Source: Congeria kusceri (lineage: Eukaryota; Mollusca; Bivalvia; Myida; Dreissenidae). Taken from it: a stretch of DNA of 64,000 nucleotides. The position numbers and the translations under genes were made by a program. The notes beneath the pieces were generated by a model. That model saw nothing but the letters and a program-made list of their open reading frames with translations. It made no database searches and was not told the origin of the DNA. Below are positions 13,145-25,034 of the stretch, one piece after another (the stretch's first letter is position 1; each line of letters opens with the position of its first letter). The stretch is from assembly GCA_027627225.1 (NCBI GenBank), contig CM051034.1, positions 48,527,081 through 48,591,080 of the forward strand, read 5' to 3'.

Positions 13145-13890
13145 AAAACAGATATCCCATCATTACAATGCACGTATTTAATAATATTTAGGAAATGGCA
13201 TTTGGATCCCATATATCCATGCTCGCTAGGGAACAATTATTACAAAATACTTGGTTGGTTGGTGGTAAAAAAACATGGTTTTATGTATGTGTTACTGGAT
13301 CTGTGCATTTTCAGATTCATGTGCATAATTTACTTAATATTTTGGTTAAACCACTTAAAATAATTAAACATATTCAATGACAGATATCTATCATGAAAAC
13401 CCCAGTTTATATCAAAATAACACACAACTTTGGATGGTTTCATGCAAATTATTTCACAGATTTACGATGGCTTTAAACAATGAAGGATTTAAGAAGAAAA
13501 TGTTTTGCTCAAAGCAGTCAACAATAAATTGGCCTTTATTGTCTTCTTATGTGACATGGGTTGGAATAAGAAGAGGGCTAACAAGCCAAGTTTGTCAGAA
13601 TCGGTGTGTGATTATAAAAAACAAATATAGGGACTTGTTTGTATTTCTTCTTAAATGTATACATGACTTGATGAAATAAACACAGTTATCTTAAATAAAA
13701 GTGACTCTACATTCTGTCAATAACGATCGCGTAAAATGCATTGTCAACATTAGTTGATTTTTACAGGAAGATCACGTGTCCGGTATTATTCACTGGTGGG
13801 CTATTTTCAATGACTATGGAATACAGCTAATACACAACTTTTAATGTCGTCATAATGTTGATTTCCGTTAATTGTCAAGAGCAAGGCAGA
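13145..13890. other. Non-coding stretch before the mariner relic
   Basis: A 100-codon open frame (13377-13679, plus) has no recognisable motif or flanking splice sites that persuade me. I see nothing else in this stretch. Confidence 0.4.
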
Positions 13891-14246
13891 ACGTACGACG
13901 GGTGTTCGGAAAGTTTCGGGATAAGTGCTAAAACTATTTAAGTGTTTAATATTTGTCGAAGAAAATTTCCAGATAGATAGCTACATGCATGGTCAGTCAA
14001 TAAATTACATTTATTTAGTACTATACCAATAGCCCGCTAGTTCTTATCACCTTAGCAACATCATGTCGACGTGAGCGAGCCAGCTTGACATAGAAGTCGA
14101 AATACTATGCATTCCAGGGATTGATGCGACCGTAATAATGCGGCAAAATGAACATTACGTTCGCACACGTTATTCCGCAATATTGTTTGACGTTGTGAAC
14201 GTTATTTCCGGTATATACCGTATTAACAAGTTGTGCGTTTGAAAGA

Positions 14247-15402
14247 ATGAATCCGGAGCAAAGATACTCGATAACATTTTGCGTTTTAACGGGGAAATCT
14301 CGATTAGAGACATTATCTTTAATTAAAAGTACATATGTAGATGCAGCTATGCCAAGGACACGCATTTACGAGTGGTACAGCACTTTCAAGGATGATCGGT
14401 CACGCGACGCGATGGACCTTACGAGGACAGGACGCCTGAGTTTAGCGTCAGGAAAAGCAGAGAATAAAGAGGCGTAACTGTGAGCTGACAGAAGACTTAC
14501 CGTTCGTGACATTGCGTTGAAAACCGGATCAGGGATTGCGACCGTGCATGAAATCATCACTAGTCATTTAACTATGAGGAAGGTTTGTGCTCTTTGGTTC
14601 CCTCGTATTCTGACTAACGAACAAACGTAGCAGCGAGTAGCCCACAGTAAAGATTTCTTGAAACAGTACATAAACCAGGGTAACCGCTTCATAGAATCTA
14701 TCATTACGGCCCATAAAACCTGAATTAGTGTAGTGTGTACGATCCAGAGACTAAACAAGACAGTTCTATAAGGAGGACACCGATTTCGCCATCACCCACG
14801 AAAGCTTTAACGAGAACGTCAGCCAAGAAACTGATGTTTATCGTCTTCCATAATGTCAAGGGGTTCGTTCTTTGTCATTCTGTTCCAGCCAGAATGACGA
14901 TTACGGCACAGTATTACTCAAAGGTACGATAATTCTGTAGCACATTGACAGTTAACATATTTCTTCTTGTTTATTAATGATCAACATTGGAACAAAACCT
15001 TAGACTTAATTCATTGTAAAACAACCTTTTCACGTTTAAGGTGCTGAGACGTGATTGAAGAGACCGTTTAGGAAGAAACCAGAGCTGAATGGAAGGTTTT
15101 TCCTTCACCATGACGACGCTACTCTACACACGTCTGTGACTACACGGACAGCACTGACTGAGTTGAACATTGACACTATCCGACATCCCGCATACTACTC
15201 AGACCTGGCGCTGTGTGATTTTTGGCTATTCCTAACGATCAAGGCAGATTTGAGAAGCTTGCGTTTTGATGATCTCGATGATCTGCCTGTCGTTGCTCGA
15301 GAGAGTATCAGACGAATACCGCCAGAAAATTTTAAAAACTGTTGTTATTTTATAGAAAAATTTGACGGTTATACCGTTATGAAGCAAGACTATATGTTTT
15401 AA
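14247..15402 (+). pseudogene. Mariner transposase pseudogene
   Basis: The reading changes frame and includes stops, but mariner blocks occur in order. An N-terminal helix-turn-helix region starts at 14247. A central block (14485-14660) reads TVRDIALKTGSGIATVHEI then RKVCALWFPRILTNEQ, then a TAG. Next come YDPETKQDSS and SPSPTKA (about 14735-14820), FIVFHNVKGFV (about 14835-14870), LHHDDATLHTS (about 15105) and HPAYYSDLALCDFWLF (about 15185-15230). Catalytic residues: the first Asp (normally in FFDxxG) is Asn here, while the second (HHD) and third (CDFW) are present. A 117-base insert at 14924-15040 interrupts the core. No active protein can be made. Confidence 0.85.
14924..15040 (+). other. 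117-bp insert in the mariner transposase, intron-like or footprint
   Basis: The insert begins GTACG and ends TTTAAG, giving GT...AG at a phase-0 codon boundary. Removing it joins the residues YYSKV to LRR, which restores the family's usual order at that point. It is also flanked by a repeated AAGGT (14921-14925 and 15038-15042), so a small insertion with a 5 bp target duplication explains it equally well. Mariners normally lack introns. Confidence 0.4.
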
Positions 15403-15469
15403 ATATGAAAGTTGCCCCGCTCACGTCGATATGACATTGCTAACCTTCCGAACACTCCTCGTATAAGTT

Positions 15470-17975
15470 CTATATAAATACTGGGTAATTGTGTAGAATT
15501 AATAGTTTATCCGATTGACGTGTTTTATATTATCTTAGCCTTTCCTTAGATAAAACTCAGATTTTTAATAAGAAGAAAATAATATCGAGGATCATTTACA
15601 TAAAAACGCATTCCATTATTGCGAACATTTTAACACCGCGAGCACACTGCATTCATACAAAGTCGTGTTTCGAGTTCAACGACAAGGACAGTTTGCATGT
15701 GTGGAATTTGTGATAAAATAAATCATTTCATTTTGAAAGTTTAAATACAAATGCAAAATTCAACAGACGAAAACTCTCAACCTTTTCAACAAAACTTTGT
15801 AGCAAAACTTCGATAAAAGTAACCGGTTGAAGATTTTCATTGTATCCGACCCAATCTCTGACTTACCAATATTATTGGTCAACTGCATAAAGAGTGTGCT
15901 CTTCTTTATATTGCAAACATATGTAGGTCATTAATCCACATATTGCAAACATGATATTTTGATCGAGTATATGGATAAATAGAAACATACTGTTAACAAT
16001 CCATTTTTACATCAACTATCATATATGAAAGTACTTACCTTGTTTATTCCACGGAGAAAACCCCACAAAAAGTCAACGATAACGTTTTCTGTATGCATAC
16101 ATACATGTATTTCTACCTTAATTTTTATTGTTTAATGCACGTCCATGTTCCGATTTTGAGCGTTGCGGTTCATAGTCGATTTGAATTTTAGCTGATAATG
16201 AGGGGATATTCCATTTACAGGGAATAGGGATTGTACACTAGCATTCGTTTTATCAATACGACAGTTTTACAACACGTCAATACTTAGTAATGAGTTGATT
16301 GAAATGATTGTGGTATAATTTTCCCTATCAGTTTACGTGTATTAGTAGACACTGTAAGTATTATCCGTGTACAACAGCTAGGTTTATACAAGTACATCAT
16401 GCCTTACCCCTAAATGTATTAGGCTACGTTTATCGCCGGTAACAGGCACCGGTATCGTGTACTTCCCCCCCACTCCTTTGACCCCCATAACCCCCAAGGA
16501 CCGTTGCATGAATTACATCTGTTAATATAAGTTTGCCCTATTATTTAATACTTTGTTTATGAAGATATGATGAAAGATTGTTGCGCACTTAAAGCAAATT
16601 AGATTGGCGACTTTACTGGCTTCTTGAATGACAAATAATTACAATATTTCATATTTGTTTTCTAATGTTTATTGCATATATATTTGTCGTTTACGCCATT
16701 AAAAGTTTAAGCATAAAAGTCGAAAACCATTGACAGTTGTAGGTATTTGTATATAAACGGATATACGGCCTCGTTGTCTTATGTGTATTGACCAACACAT
16801 TATAATAACTTAATAGAAAGGCGATATATAAATACGGACGATTGCAGCGTGTTAAACAGAAACTCGCGATTCCCCCTAGTTTCAGGTAATGGTTTATACC
16901 CTCATTATCAATAATATTTAAACCGACTATACAGCAATTGTTATCTTCACGCACCTGCACAAAAGTAGTATATGGATTTCATCGTAGTTTGTGTACAAGA
17001 AAGAAATGATATTGGCCCAAACAAGGCGGTCGATATTTCAGGCCCATTGAGTAATATATGATACAAATATGCTGGTGCTTAAAACTCATCAATTTATTAT
17101 GTTTACCCTTCTTAAAAAATGTACTTAATTTCGAGATCTTCTTTCATTTTTCCTATAACAAAACAACACATTACTACGACGGCTAGGGGGACGTTCTACA
17201 TTACGACCTATTCTCTATGTGGTGTCATTGTCGATAGATTTGTATAGACGCTTTATTTTCGACTTTTTGTTAATAAAATCACATTCATGGTTTTTGTATT
17301 ATTACAATGGCAATTCTGTACGTTTAATACATTTTTTTACAATCAGAACACATTATAATAATATCAAGGGACTTAAACGCTTGCATGAACCCAATCTCAT
17401 TAAAATCAAATCAAACAGTGTTTGGACCTGAAGACATCGTATGACAGGTCACGTTCAAATGACCTTCCGAACAATAAAACATCGGCCCTGCTGCGCCATG
17501 TTTGGCCACGGTTTTTGAAAAGGGATGCATTTCCAGTTAATCATCGGGAATAAATCATTTACAGTTAATTTTCACGGGGATAACAATCGATATAGTGGTA
17601 CCTTAGGGAAGTAAACATCTAAAGTTCACGTTAAGTTCGTGCATAGTATTTGTGATTTATATATGAAGTTATACCGCAAGCTTTTGAAGGCAAAACTTTG
17701 ATTGGCATCTAAAAATTTCATTTATACGTGACCCCTAATGCGAAATGATCAGATCCAGTTAGCGGATAATATAGTAGCCTCAGACTGAAGATATTTCAAT
17801 GATATTGGAATGTACCTATATCAAAACCAAGTCATATTATTTCTAGATGAAGGACTTTAAAAGGAGCTGTTGATTATTATGTGATAGGGAACAATTCCAC
17901 ATTATGTATGCATAACTCATTACCTGCAATACACATGAGGTATTAGCTCTGTCGGCAGAATGCTATAGATCTAGA
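15470..17975. other. Non-coding stretch, no gene seen
   Basis: AT-rich with a short C-rich tract near 16467-16497. No exon, tRNA or transposon end could be supported. Confidence 0.45.
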
Positions 17976-17979
17976 TATT

Positions 17980-18047
17980 TAATTTGTCGCGTTGTTCTTT
18001 TTTGCAACCTATAATAGGTTGAAAAATAGAACAACGAGACAAGTTTA
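17980..18047. repeat. Near-perfect 33-bp inverted repeat with almost no loop
   Basis: The left arm TAATTTGTCGCGTTGTTCTT and onward pairs with ...GAACAACGAGACAAGTTTA. The centre is AACCTAT-A-ATAGGTT. With only about one base between the arms it resembles a fold-back mini-element or cruciform site more than a microRNA precursor. Confidence 0.6.
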
Positions 18048-18529
18048 ATTACTAAATAGTATTTAATTGTTTCACCAACTTGTCTATGATGTTTTTCTTA
18101 ATGCAAAACAATTTGTTACATGGAATGAGTATCGTACATATATATATATACGCAACAGTTGTACTATACTGCTAAAAATCTAATAATACATTGATATGTG
18201 TTGATTTGTTTCCATGTGAAACAGAGGGTTCAGTATCTACTTAATAATTAAACGTCGTCAATTGTTGAAAGTGTATAGACAAAAAAAGTCGCTTTTACAA
18301 CATATTGATTTTGAATAGTAGCATTGTCATAGTTAATTTGATCAGACCTTTGTAGCCACACCATTAGTCCTGTGTTAAATGCCTAAATCCATACATACTC
18401 ATATTAGTTGTTCTGTACTTTCAACATTTTAGTAATACTCCTTTGTTTCAAACACTTCCCCACTCTTCTTTATCATATTTAACGCAAATCATTATACATG
18501 AAATAACGATAACGTTTTAGAAACGTTGT

Positions 18530-18799
18530 CTATAAACTAAACCGTAAAGCAACATAATCATCGGCAACAACATTCACCGCATTGAGGCCTGGTATCAACA
18601 GTACCTGACAATCGTATAACGTTTCAATGTCAGCTCTACCATAGCCGTCTCCTGTGTTGACAGTTTCCCTCAAAATATCTGCAAATGTCTTCCGCACACA
18701 CATTGACATCGACGATTTCTTTCTTTCTCTAAATTCAATGCTGTGTATTTTAAAGTATCTGGCGTCGTTAACCTGGGTTTTTGGACATTTTAAACGCAC
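18530..18799 (-). pseudogene. Vertnin/OTU-like paralogue 3, single fused exon fragment
   Basis: A minus-strand open frame of about 90 codons begins after a TTGTTGACAG acceptor (phase 0) and ends at a stop at 18530. Its DARYFKIHSIEF segment aligns with DVQAFFKLHGIEC in the main copy (31447-31594). Its RADIETLYDCQVLLI aligns with HVELLGSVLDCKII in the main copy's last exon (31031-31269). In the main copy those lie in separate exons; here they are contiguous, so the intron is absent. The C-terminus ends soon after, without the remaining domain. I find no upstream exons. It is probably a remnant, or possibly a short functional derivative. Confidence 0.5.
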
Positions 18800-21000
18800 C
18801 TGTCAACAAATAAAATAACATCCAATCACTTCCATGAATAAAACCATATGCAAAATGTGAACCTACTGTAAAACGTTTGGTGATACTCACAGTGTATAAG
18901 CGTATAGTGAGTTAAACCGTAAAGTTGATGATCTGTACGCCGATGATCAGTTAGTTGCAAATTGCAGAAAACGCAATAAGTGACACAAATTTTTAATTTG
19001 ATATTTTACTTCGAACAGAATATAAGTACAATTAAGTTCTCCAAACACATATAATGACATTACAGAAAAATATTCTGTTATGCCTAGTATTTTAAGAGTA
19101 CTTGTTTAAGCAGACATTATCACTTTGTGTTTCGATTTTTTAAATAAAAATAATAAGTTGGTAGCCGTATATTTAATTGTGATGATGGTTGTTGGTGTAT
19201 TTTGTGTAAAAACTGATAAATACATCACTTACAAGACAAGCAGTATTTATTTAATCAAAGAGAATAGGTTTTTCGCGGAGAAATCAAATATTTTGTCCAA
19301 CCACCCAACGTGATTTGACTCTTCGACTTGTTGCAAAATTTCAAACTTAGACTGTACGATTAGTTGCTCATGAAAACGTTCTGAACGGTTATATTCAAAA
19401 GTAATTATAACTTTATTTAATGTGTAAAAGTAAATTTATGTTAATTGTCTCCGTCCGCATTTTCAAAACGATAATTTTATATATAAGAATGTAATAATTT
19501 TAAAACCAAAATGATAAATTAATTGTAGTTGTTTTACTGAAAAAGAAAACGAAAGTGTGTTAGGTATATTTATTGCAGAAATGCATTTCAATTTGATCCT
19601 GTTGTATTACATGTACTTAGACGACGCAGCAAGTGTATGTCAATCAAACGATGAATCCGACCCAGAAACGCCGAAGGTCTGCAACATGACCAGAAACATA
19701 AAACAATGGGCGGTGGAAATTGGACAACATAAGCTTCTACAGTCATTAATGGACACTATAGTGATGTGTTAGGGGAGATTGCATTAAATCGAGAGGAAAT
19801 AAAGCAGACAAAGATGAAGACCTTGTTAGAGAATGAATATAATAAGTGTGTGTATGCTTGTGTGTGTAAATATGAGTAAATATCATATTATATTATATTA
19901 TATTATATTAAAAAAATATTTGTAAACACATTTATGTTTATATGTTATGTATAGACATATATACAAATCTATAATGTAAATGTACATGAAGATGAATGCA
20001 TCCGATTTAATTTTTTTAATGCACTTGTGTAAAATAAGACATGGACACTGTTATAAAAAATAAAATAAAATAAAGACGTCATTAAAACAAATATGTTCAT
20101 TTATTCTTCCTTTATTCTTTATGAACATACAAACTGTATATGAGTATATGAAACAGCATGATTACTTAGGTACATCACGTAAATACATGTACAACCAACG
20201 ACCAGCTGCCTGTGCAAGTCACACTGCATTAAGTGACCACATGTGTTAAGAGACCACTGTTAAGAATCACCACGGGTGGTCTCGTAAGACAGGTTAGACT
20301 GTGCTTTGTATGAAAAATGCGTCACAGAATATAAATATGCATTGTTTCAATGAGATATATTGTTTCAATAAAAAACACTCCTTAAATATTTTTTGTCCGA
20401 GTTCGTTTTTTTTTACAAACTAAATGTTTGTTGCTATAACTTCATGTAAAACCGGTGTTCATTCAATTATTTTTAAATGAACAAAATAACACGAAAAGTA
20501 GTTCCATTAAAGCCAGAGTGAAGTGAGCAATTGTTTTCATTTCACACGACACAGAGTTATCGTCCATATTTTCCTCTCGCTCACCTAAAGTCTGAAATAA
20601 ATAAAGAACATTTAATTGTTGACTTTGCTGTAAGATCTCCATGTTGATTGTCATGCAAAGCTTAGTTGCTCTAGGACTGAATAAGTTGATCCGCGATTTT
20701 ATATGAGTGCGAATGAAATATAATACTAATTTAACTTGAGATGTAAACATTCTTAGGGAGGTACACACATTCGGACGTACGGACAAACACGCGCGATTCC
20801 TATAAAGCAAAATATATGTATAATAAATATAGATATGTCACCATGAATCGCCACTGTCCAATGAAAATATTATTTATTACGCATACATGAAAGACGCATA
20901 TGTAAATTAAATAATATTTACGTACAATTATATCATAATTTTAAAGGAAGATCGAACATTTCTTAAATTTGTTTCGATTACTAATCGCAACTAAGCATAC
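18800..21000. other. Mostly non-coding; weak exon-like open frame near 19.6 kb
   Basis: On the plus strand at 19600-19770 there is a compositionally protein-like stretch (DDAASVCQSNDESDPETPK and onward). An open stretch continues in a shifted frame to about 19879, without clear splice sites. I do not recognise it. 19877-19912 is an (ATATT)n microsatellite. 20205-20305 has a GAGACCAC / GTGGTCTC inverted motif typical of dispersed repeats. Confidence 0.3.
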
Positions 21001-21039
21001 AGAATTGTAATTCAATTCAAAGTATTTATTAATTTTCAT

Positions 21040-21700
21040 TTGATACTTTGGTGATCATTTTGTGCAGTAAACGTGCAGTATATGAATAAATGTAGTAAAA
21101 AACATCCCCATGAATATTTTTGTGCGATCATTTAAAAAAAAATCCATAATTTAGACAGAGATGGCATTTACAATTGTTTTGCTATTTTATTTATTTGCTA
21201 TTTTCTAGTGGCTGTAATATGCTATGGACCGGAACAGTTTAAGCAACCACTCAAGACACATGAGTGGGGAATTATTCGCAAATTGAGTTGTTAAATTAGT
21301 TGGACATATTGCTTAAACATGTTTCTATTTTAGATGCTATCATGTACATTGGACCGGACAGATCTCAGAAATGCCCGTAAATCTTTGATTTGAAATAAGC
21401 AAAGTAAATTCGCAAGAAACGTTTGTAAAATATAAATGTTTTTAGTTAAAGTGGTCATTTTGTGTAGTAGACCGGAACCATGTGCACAAACATGGTAGAG
21501 AGCCTCCCAATGAACATTTGTATTGGAATATTTAAAGATCTGGCCACATATTTAGAAGTGCATAGTATTTGTTTTATTTTTAGTTCCAGTGACCATTTTA
21601 TGCAGCTGGAACCATTGAATATACCTTTCGTAGAAGTAGAGATGTTGGTTAAATATTGTTCTTTTTCTTTGCTTAACATGACATCAGGTTCAGTGTCCTT
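21040..21700. repeat. Old tandem repeat, about 120-160 bp period
   Basis: Diverged versions of GTG(A/G)(T/C)CATTTT(G/A)TG(C/T)AG followed by GGACCGGAAC recur near 21049, 21208, 21334, 21455 and 21588. Each is followed by a CATG-rich, AT-rich spacer. No protein function is seen. Open frames on both strands at 21455-21704 are by-products of the repeat. Confidence 0.45.
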
Positions 21701-22149
21701 CTAAGTTTTGGTTGAGTATTCATGCAAATGGGCCTGTATTAACATGCTCCTCTCCCCGCCTTATTATATTCAAAACCATATATAAGATAAGATTGTAATC
21801 GTGTGCATGAATATTCGTCTGCGCGTCTATGTAGTTTAAATACATGTCAATACTCCAACAAAACCATATCTGTATGTCAAGTGGAGTGTTATAAGGTAGT
21901 TGACATGTTTAAGAATTTTAGTGCATCTTGCTATACGTGTAGTACCATATCATTACACAAACATAAGTATAACACTTATTGTAAATTACTATGTCCTTGT
22001 TACAGACAGGCACGTCTTTAATCATCTTAATTATATTGTGCATTTTGTTGTAAACCATGTTTCTAAAAGGCCTAAAGCCTAAATAAAACTTTACCTGTAA
22101 GTCTCGTTTCTACGGTGACACAGAGGTGACGTGCACTTATCTGTTTTTA

Positions 22150-22500
22150 TCTCGTTACTATCTCGATACTTACTCTTGGGAACAAGATACAAACTCGTGG
22201 GAATGAGATACTAACTCGTGGGAACGAAATAGCTATTTCGACAGAACGACTTACTACTTCGTGGGAACGAGATATGAACTCAATCGAACGACTTACAACA
22301 TGACAGTTTCTGTGGGCCATGATTTTCATAAAAACAAATAAACGGCCAATGGTAATTGGTTCTCTTACTCGTGGTAACGAGATGCTAACTAGTGGAAACG
22401 AGATACTAACTCGTTCCCTCGACTTGGTATCTCGTTCCTACGAGTTAGTATCTCGTTCCCACGAGTTCATATATCGCTCCATCGAGTTAGTATCTCGGTC
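22150..22500. repeat. Minisatellite of about 21-bp units arranged as a large inverted repeat
   Basis: Left of about 22405 the units read as ACTAACTCGTGGGAACGAGA. From 22405 to 22497 they read as the reverse complement (ACGAGTTAGTATCTCGTTCC). Each unit also contains the imperfect dyad CTCGT...ACGAG. The two blocks form a head-to-head inverted array with many variant units. Confidence 0.65.
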
Positions 22501-22508
22501 CTTATTAT

Positions 22509-22878
22509 TTTCTGTGTTTCGGGCAACCCGACCATTCGCTTCCTGTAAAAGTCATTATATATACTTATCTTTCTGTTTTCTGGCAAACCGACCATACGCT
22601 TCCTATAAAAGTCATTACATATACTTATATTTCTGTTTTCTGGAAACCCGACCATACGCTTCCTGTAAAATTTATTATATATACTTATCTTTCTGTTTTC
22701 TGGCAACCCGACAATACGCTTCCTGTAAAAGTCATTACATATACTTATCGTTCTGTTTTCAGGCAACCCGACCATACGCTTCCTGTAAAAGTCATTATAT
22801 CTACTTATCTTTCTGTTTTCTGGCAACCCGACCATACGCTTCCTGTAAAAGTCATTACATATACTTATCTTTCTGTTT
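22509..22878. repeat. 60-bp satellite array, about six copies
   Basis: A unit of exactly 60 bp containing GGCAACCCGACCATACGCTT and CCTGTAAAAGTCATTAYAT is repeated about 6.2 times with few substitutions. Because 60 is a multiple of three and the unit lacks stops, both strands stay open for 140-190 codons. Those open frames are artefacts of the repeat. Confidence 0.85.
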
Positions 22879-23131
22879 CTAACATGTAGCACATAAATAT
22901 ACTATTACCTCCTTGTCATTACTTATGACCAAACAGTATATACACGTAGACAATGCAATTATGTTTCACACGTCTTTCGATTTTGTGTATCGTCTAAGGG
23001 AATGCAATGTTGCCAGATCGGGGTTTTCAACAAATCTTAACAGCGATGTATATGATTCAAATCCTGCAAAAACAGTTTGTATTTGGTTTTAGTGTTAACT
23101 CATTACCACTACCCATGTAGCGGCATCTAAC

Positions 23132-23442
23132 TCATCGCTGCGAATCAGGTTGATTAATTACTTCTGGTCTCCAAATAATGTATTCACACGTTGCTTTAAA
23201 CTTCTCTGTGTATTTGGGTGGGTCGTTGTTAAACAGGCGCAGTGTAGGGTACATTTTGGAACTATTATCGCCGCTCTTCATCTAGTATGCATGCAATTCT
23301 CTTTCAATAGAATCACTGCTTGTTAAATTAATAAGCAAGCTTGCTATACTATTAACTTCACGACCGTTCCAGAAACCATCCTTATATTGCCTAATACTAT
23401 TGCAGTTCAATGCACCCGACAAGAATTTTACGAAAAATGGGC
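23132..23442 (-). pseudogene. Vertnin/OTU-like paralogue 2, last exon (with TAG)
   Basis: A strong acceptor (TTTATTGCAG, phase 1) opens a frame whose start, GPFFVKFLSGALNC, matches the main copy's GPFHVELLGSVLDC. The match continues past an in-frame TAG (23282-23284) to KMYPTLRLFNNDPP, which corresponds to MYIIPPLFKNDQP. The main copy has Trp (TGG) at the TAG position. The frame then runs to a TGA at 23132-23134, giving a C-terminus about 27 residues longer than the main copy. The upstream exon ends phase 1 at 29673, so the two parts would join in frame across a 6.2 kb intron. I infer a nonsense-damaged gene. Confidence 0.6.
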
Positions 23443-23459
23443 CTGCAATAAATGAAGCT

Positions 23460-25030
23460 GACCACACCAATAAATAATGTTTTATATATTATACTGCTAT
23501 CTTAAATTTTTGCAAACATCTGTAATTTTGAGTTCATTGCTCTGCAATTAAAAAGTAAGCTCATATTGAATAACTTATATGATCGTAGCGCACCAGTTTA
23601 CCTTAAGATGGGCCATGAAAATAGATACTTGCTTTATTTGCAAATTGAATAATATTTGTATTTATAATTATCATTGCTGTGGAAACACGTATACATATAT
23701 AACACTAATCATTAACTAGGTCTGCAAATGCCAGTGATACGGATGTCGTCGTTGTAGAATAGCTCTTTTTATCAAATGCTATGCTGGGTATTTAAAGAAG
23801 AAAATGTCTTCTTTTACAGACTCTTTGTGTTCATGTAACCCCTCGGTCAGCTGAAAATTAAATTATTCTTATTGAACTGATATTAATTAATACGTAAAGG
23901 TACTCATCAAGAATACTAACTGATTCCATCATTGGAAAGGGCCATTAATATAACACAATTGGTATACTATATACAGTTTACCTTATAATATATCACTTTT
24001 ACCATTACATAATTCATTCTAGATCAATAACTCGTTACAATATTTCATGCATGTTCTCGAAACACAACTGTTGACAGTACAGTTTTTTTTAAATACTGAC
24101 TTGTTGAACACAACCAGTGGAAATATGTATAAGTTTATAAATGAAAGATCACATACCGTGTATTCCTTAATAAACGCCCCCACTCTAATAAACGCCCTAC
24201 TTTCCCCTTCCCATATTTTAATAACAACCAAACCTCCATGCCTAATGTATGCCCTCACTTTGCTCTAAGCACTCACTACAAAAGCATGCAGGACACATGT
24301 TTGTGTAAATCTTTGAAATAAATGTTTTCAAAATGAGCTACATTGTCATATACTAATGTTTTCCACATATTGATATATATGACAGAACACAAAGGATGAT
24401 GATAAAGAATGGAGAATAATATATTTGCTCATGAATAAAATGAGTAATATATTTAAGAATTTTATTAAGATTTCCGTTTGTCCGATTTATATATGTGCCA
24501 CCAAAAGTGACCTGAAGAGGTATTGAACACCCGCAACAAATACATGTAAGGATCGACTTTATTTACGTCAACATTGAACATTTGGTTGTTCTGATTCATT
24601 ACCAGCACAGTCATATATGTTAATTTAACTGGATCACACCGTAGTACCGGCTTCTGATCAGCGAATGCGCCTATGTGTTATTGAATGTTTCGTTAGTTAA
24701 CGTTAGTGTATTTATAAGTAAAACAAAATGTGATAAAGTAGAGGGTGTACAGAACGTTGGCAACAATTCTCAGGGATTTCATATTTTTTCCGGGCAAAAA
24801 ATAGCTACCTCAGTTTTACAGGCTATAATTTTCATTTCAACAAATCTGCAATTTGGTGTGAATACTGATGGAGCATTGGACAAAAGGTCTAGTGATTTAG
24901 ATTTTTGGCAACTAAGCTATTTATTGAGAACATTCTTTATCGCGAAATGTTCTGTGTACACTCGTTATTGCTCTGACATCCATATATAACATTAAATATT
25001 AAAAAAATATTTATAGCTTTCGCTGACAAG
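23460..25030. other. Intron of paralogue 2, left part
   Basis: Lies between the last two recognised exons of the minus-strand paralogue 2. A 104-codon plus-strand open frame (24675-24989) has no motif I recognise. No other feature is supported. Confidence 0.4.
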
Positions 25031-25034
25031 ATCC

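Larger units (their letters stand above)
13896..15461 (+). mobile_element. Degenerate mariner-family DNA transposon
   Basis: The element has terminal repeats CG(A)CGGGTGTTCGGAAAGTT on the left and the complement of AACCTTCCGAACACTCCTCG on the right. A TA dinucleotide sits on each side (13894-13895 and 15462-15463), the usual mariner target duplication. Between them lies a broken transposase (14247-15402). A second stretch matching the inner right end (AGCAA-GTC-CGACGTGAGCG) lies near 14053-14080 rather than next to the left tip. About 135 bases therefore separate the tip and inner part of the left end. Confidence 0.85.

Noticed and set aside
16467..16497. C-rich tract as an i-motif/G-quadruplex regulatory site.
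   Set aside because: Runs are irregular and no gene is nearby.
22319..22892. Open frames of 187 codons (plus) and 141 codons (minus) overlapping each other.
   Set aside because: Both are produced by the 60-bp stop-free satellite; the translations are 20-residue repeats on both strands.
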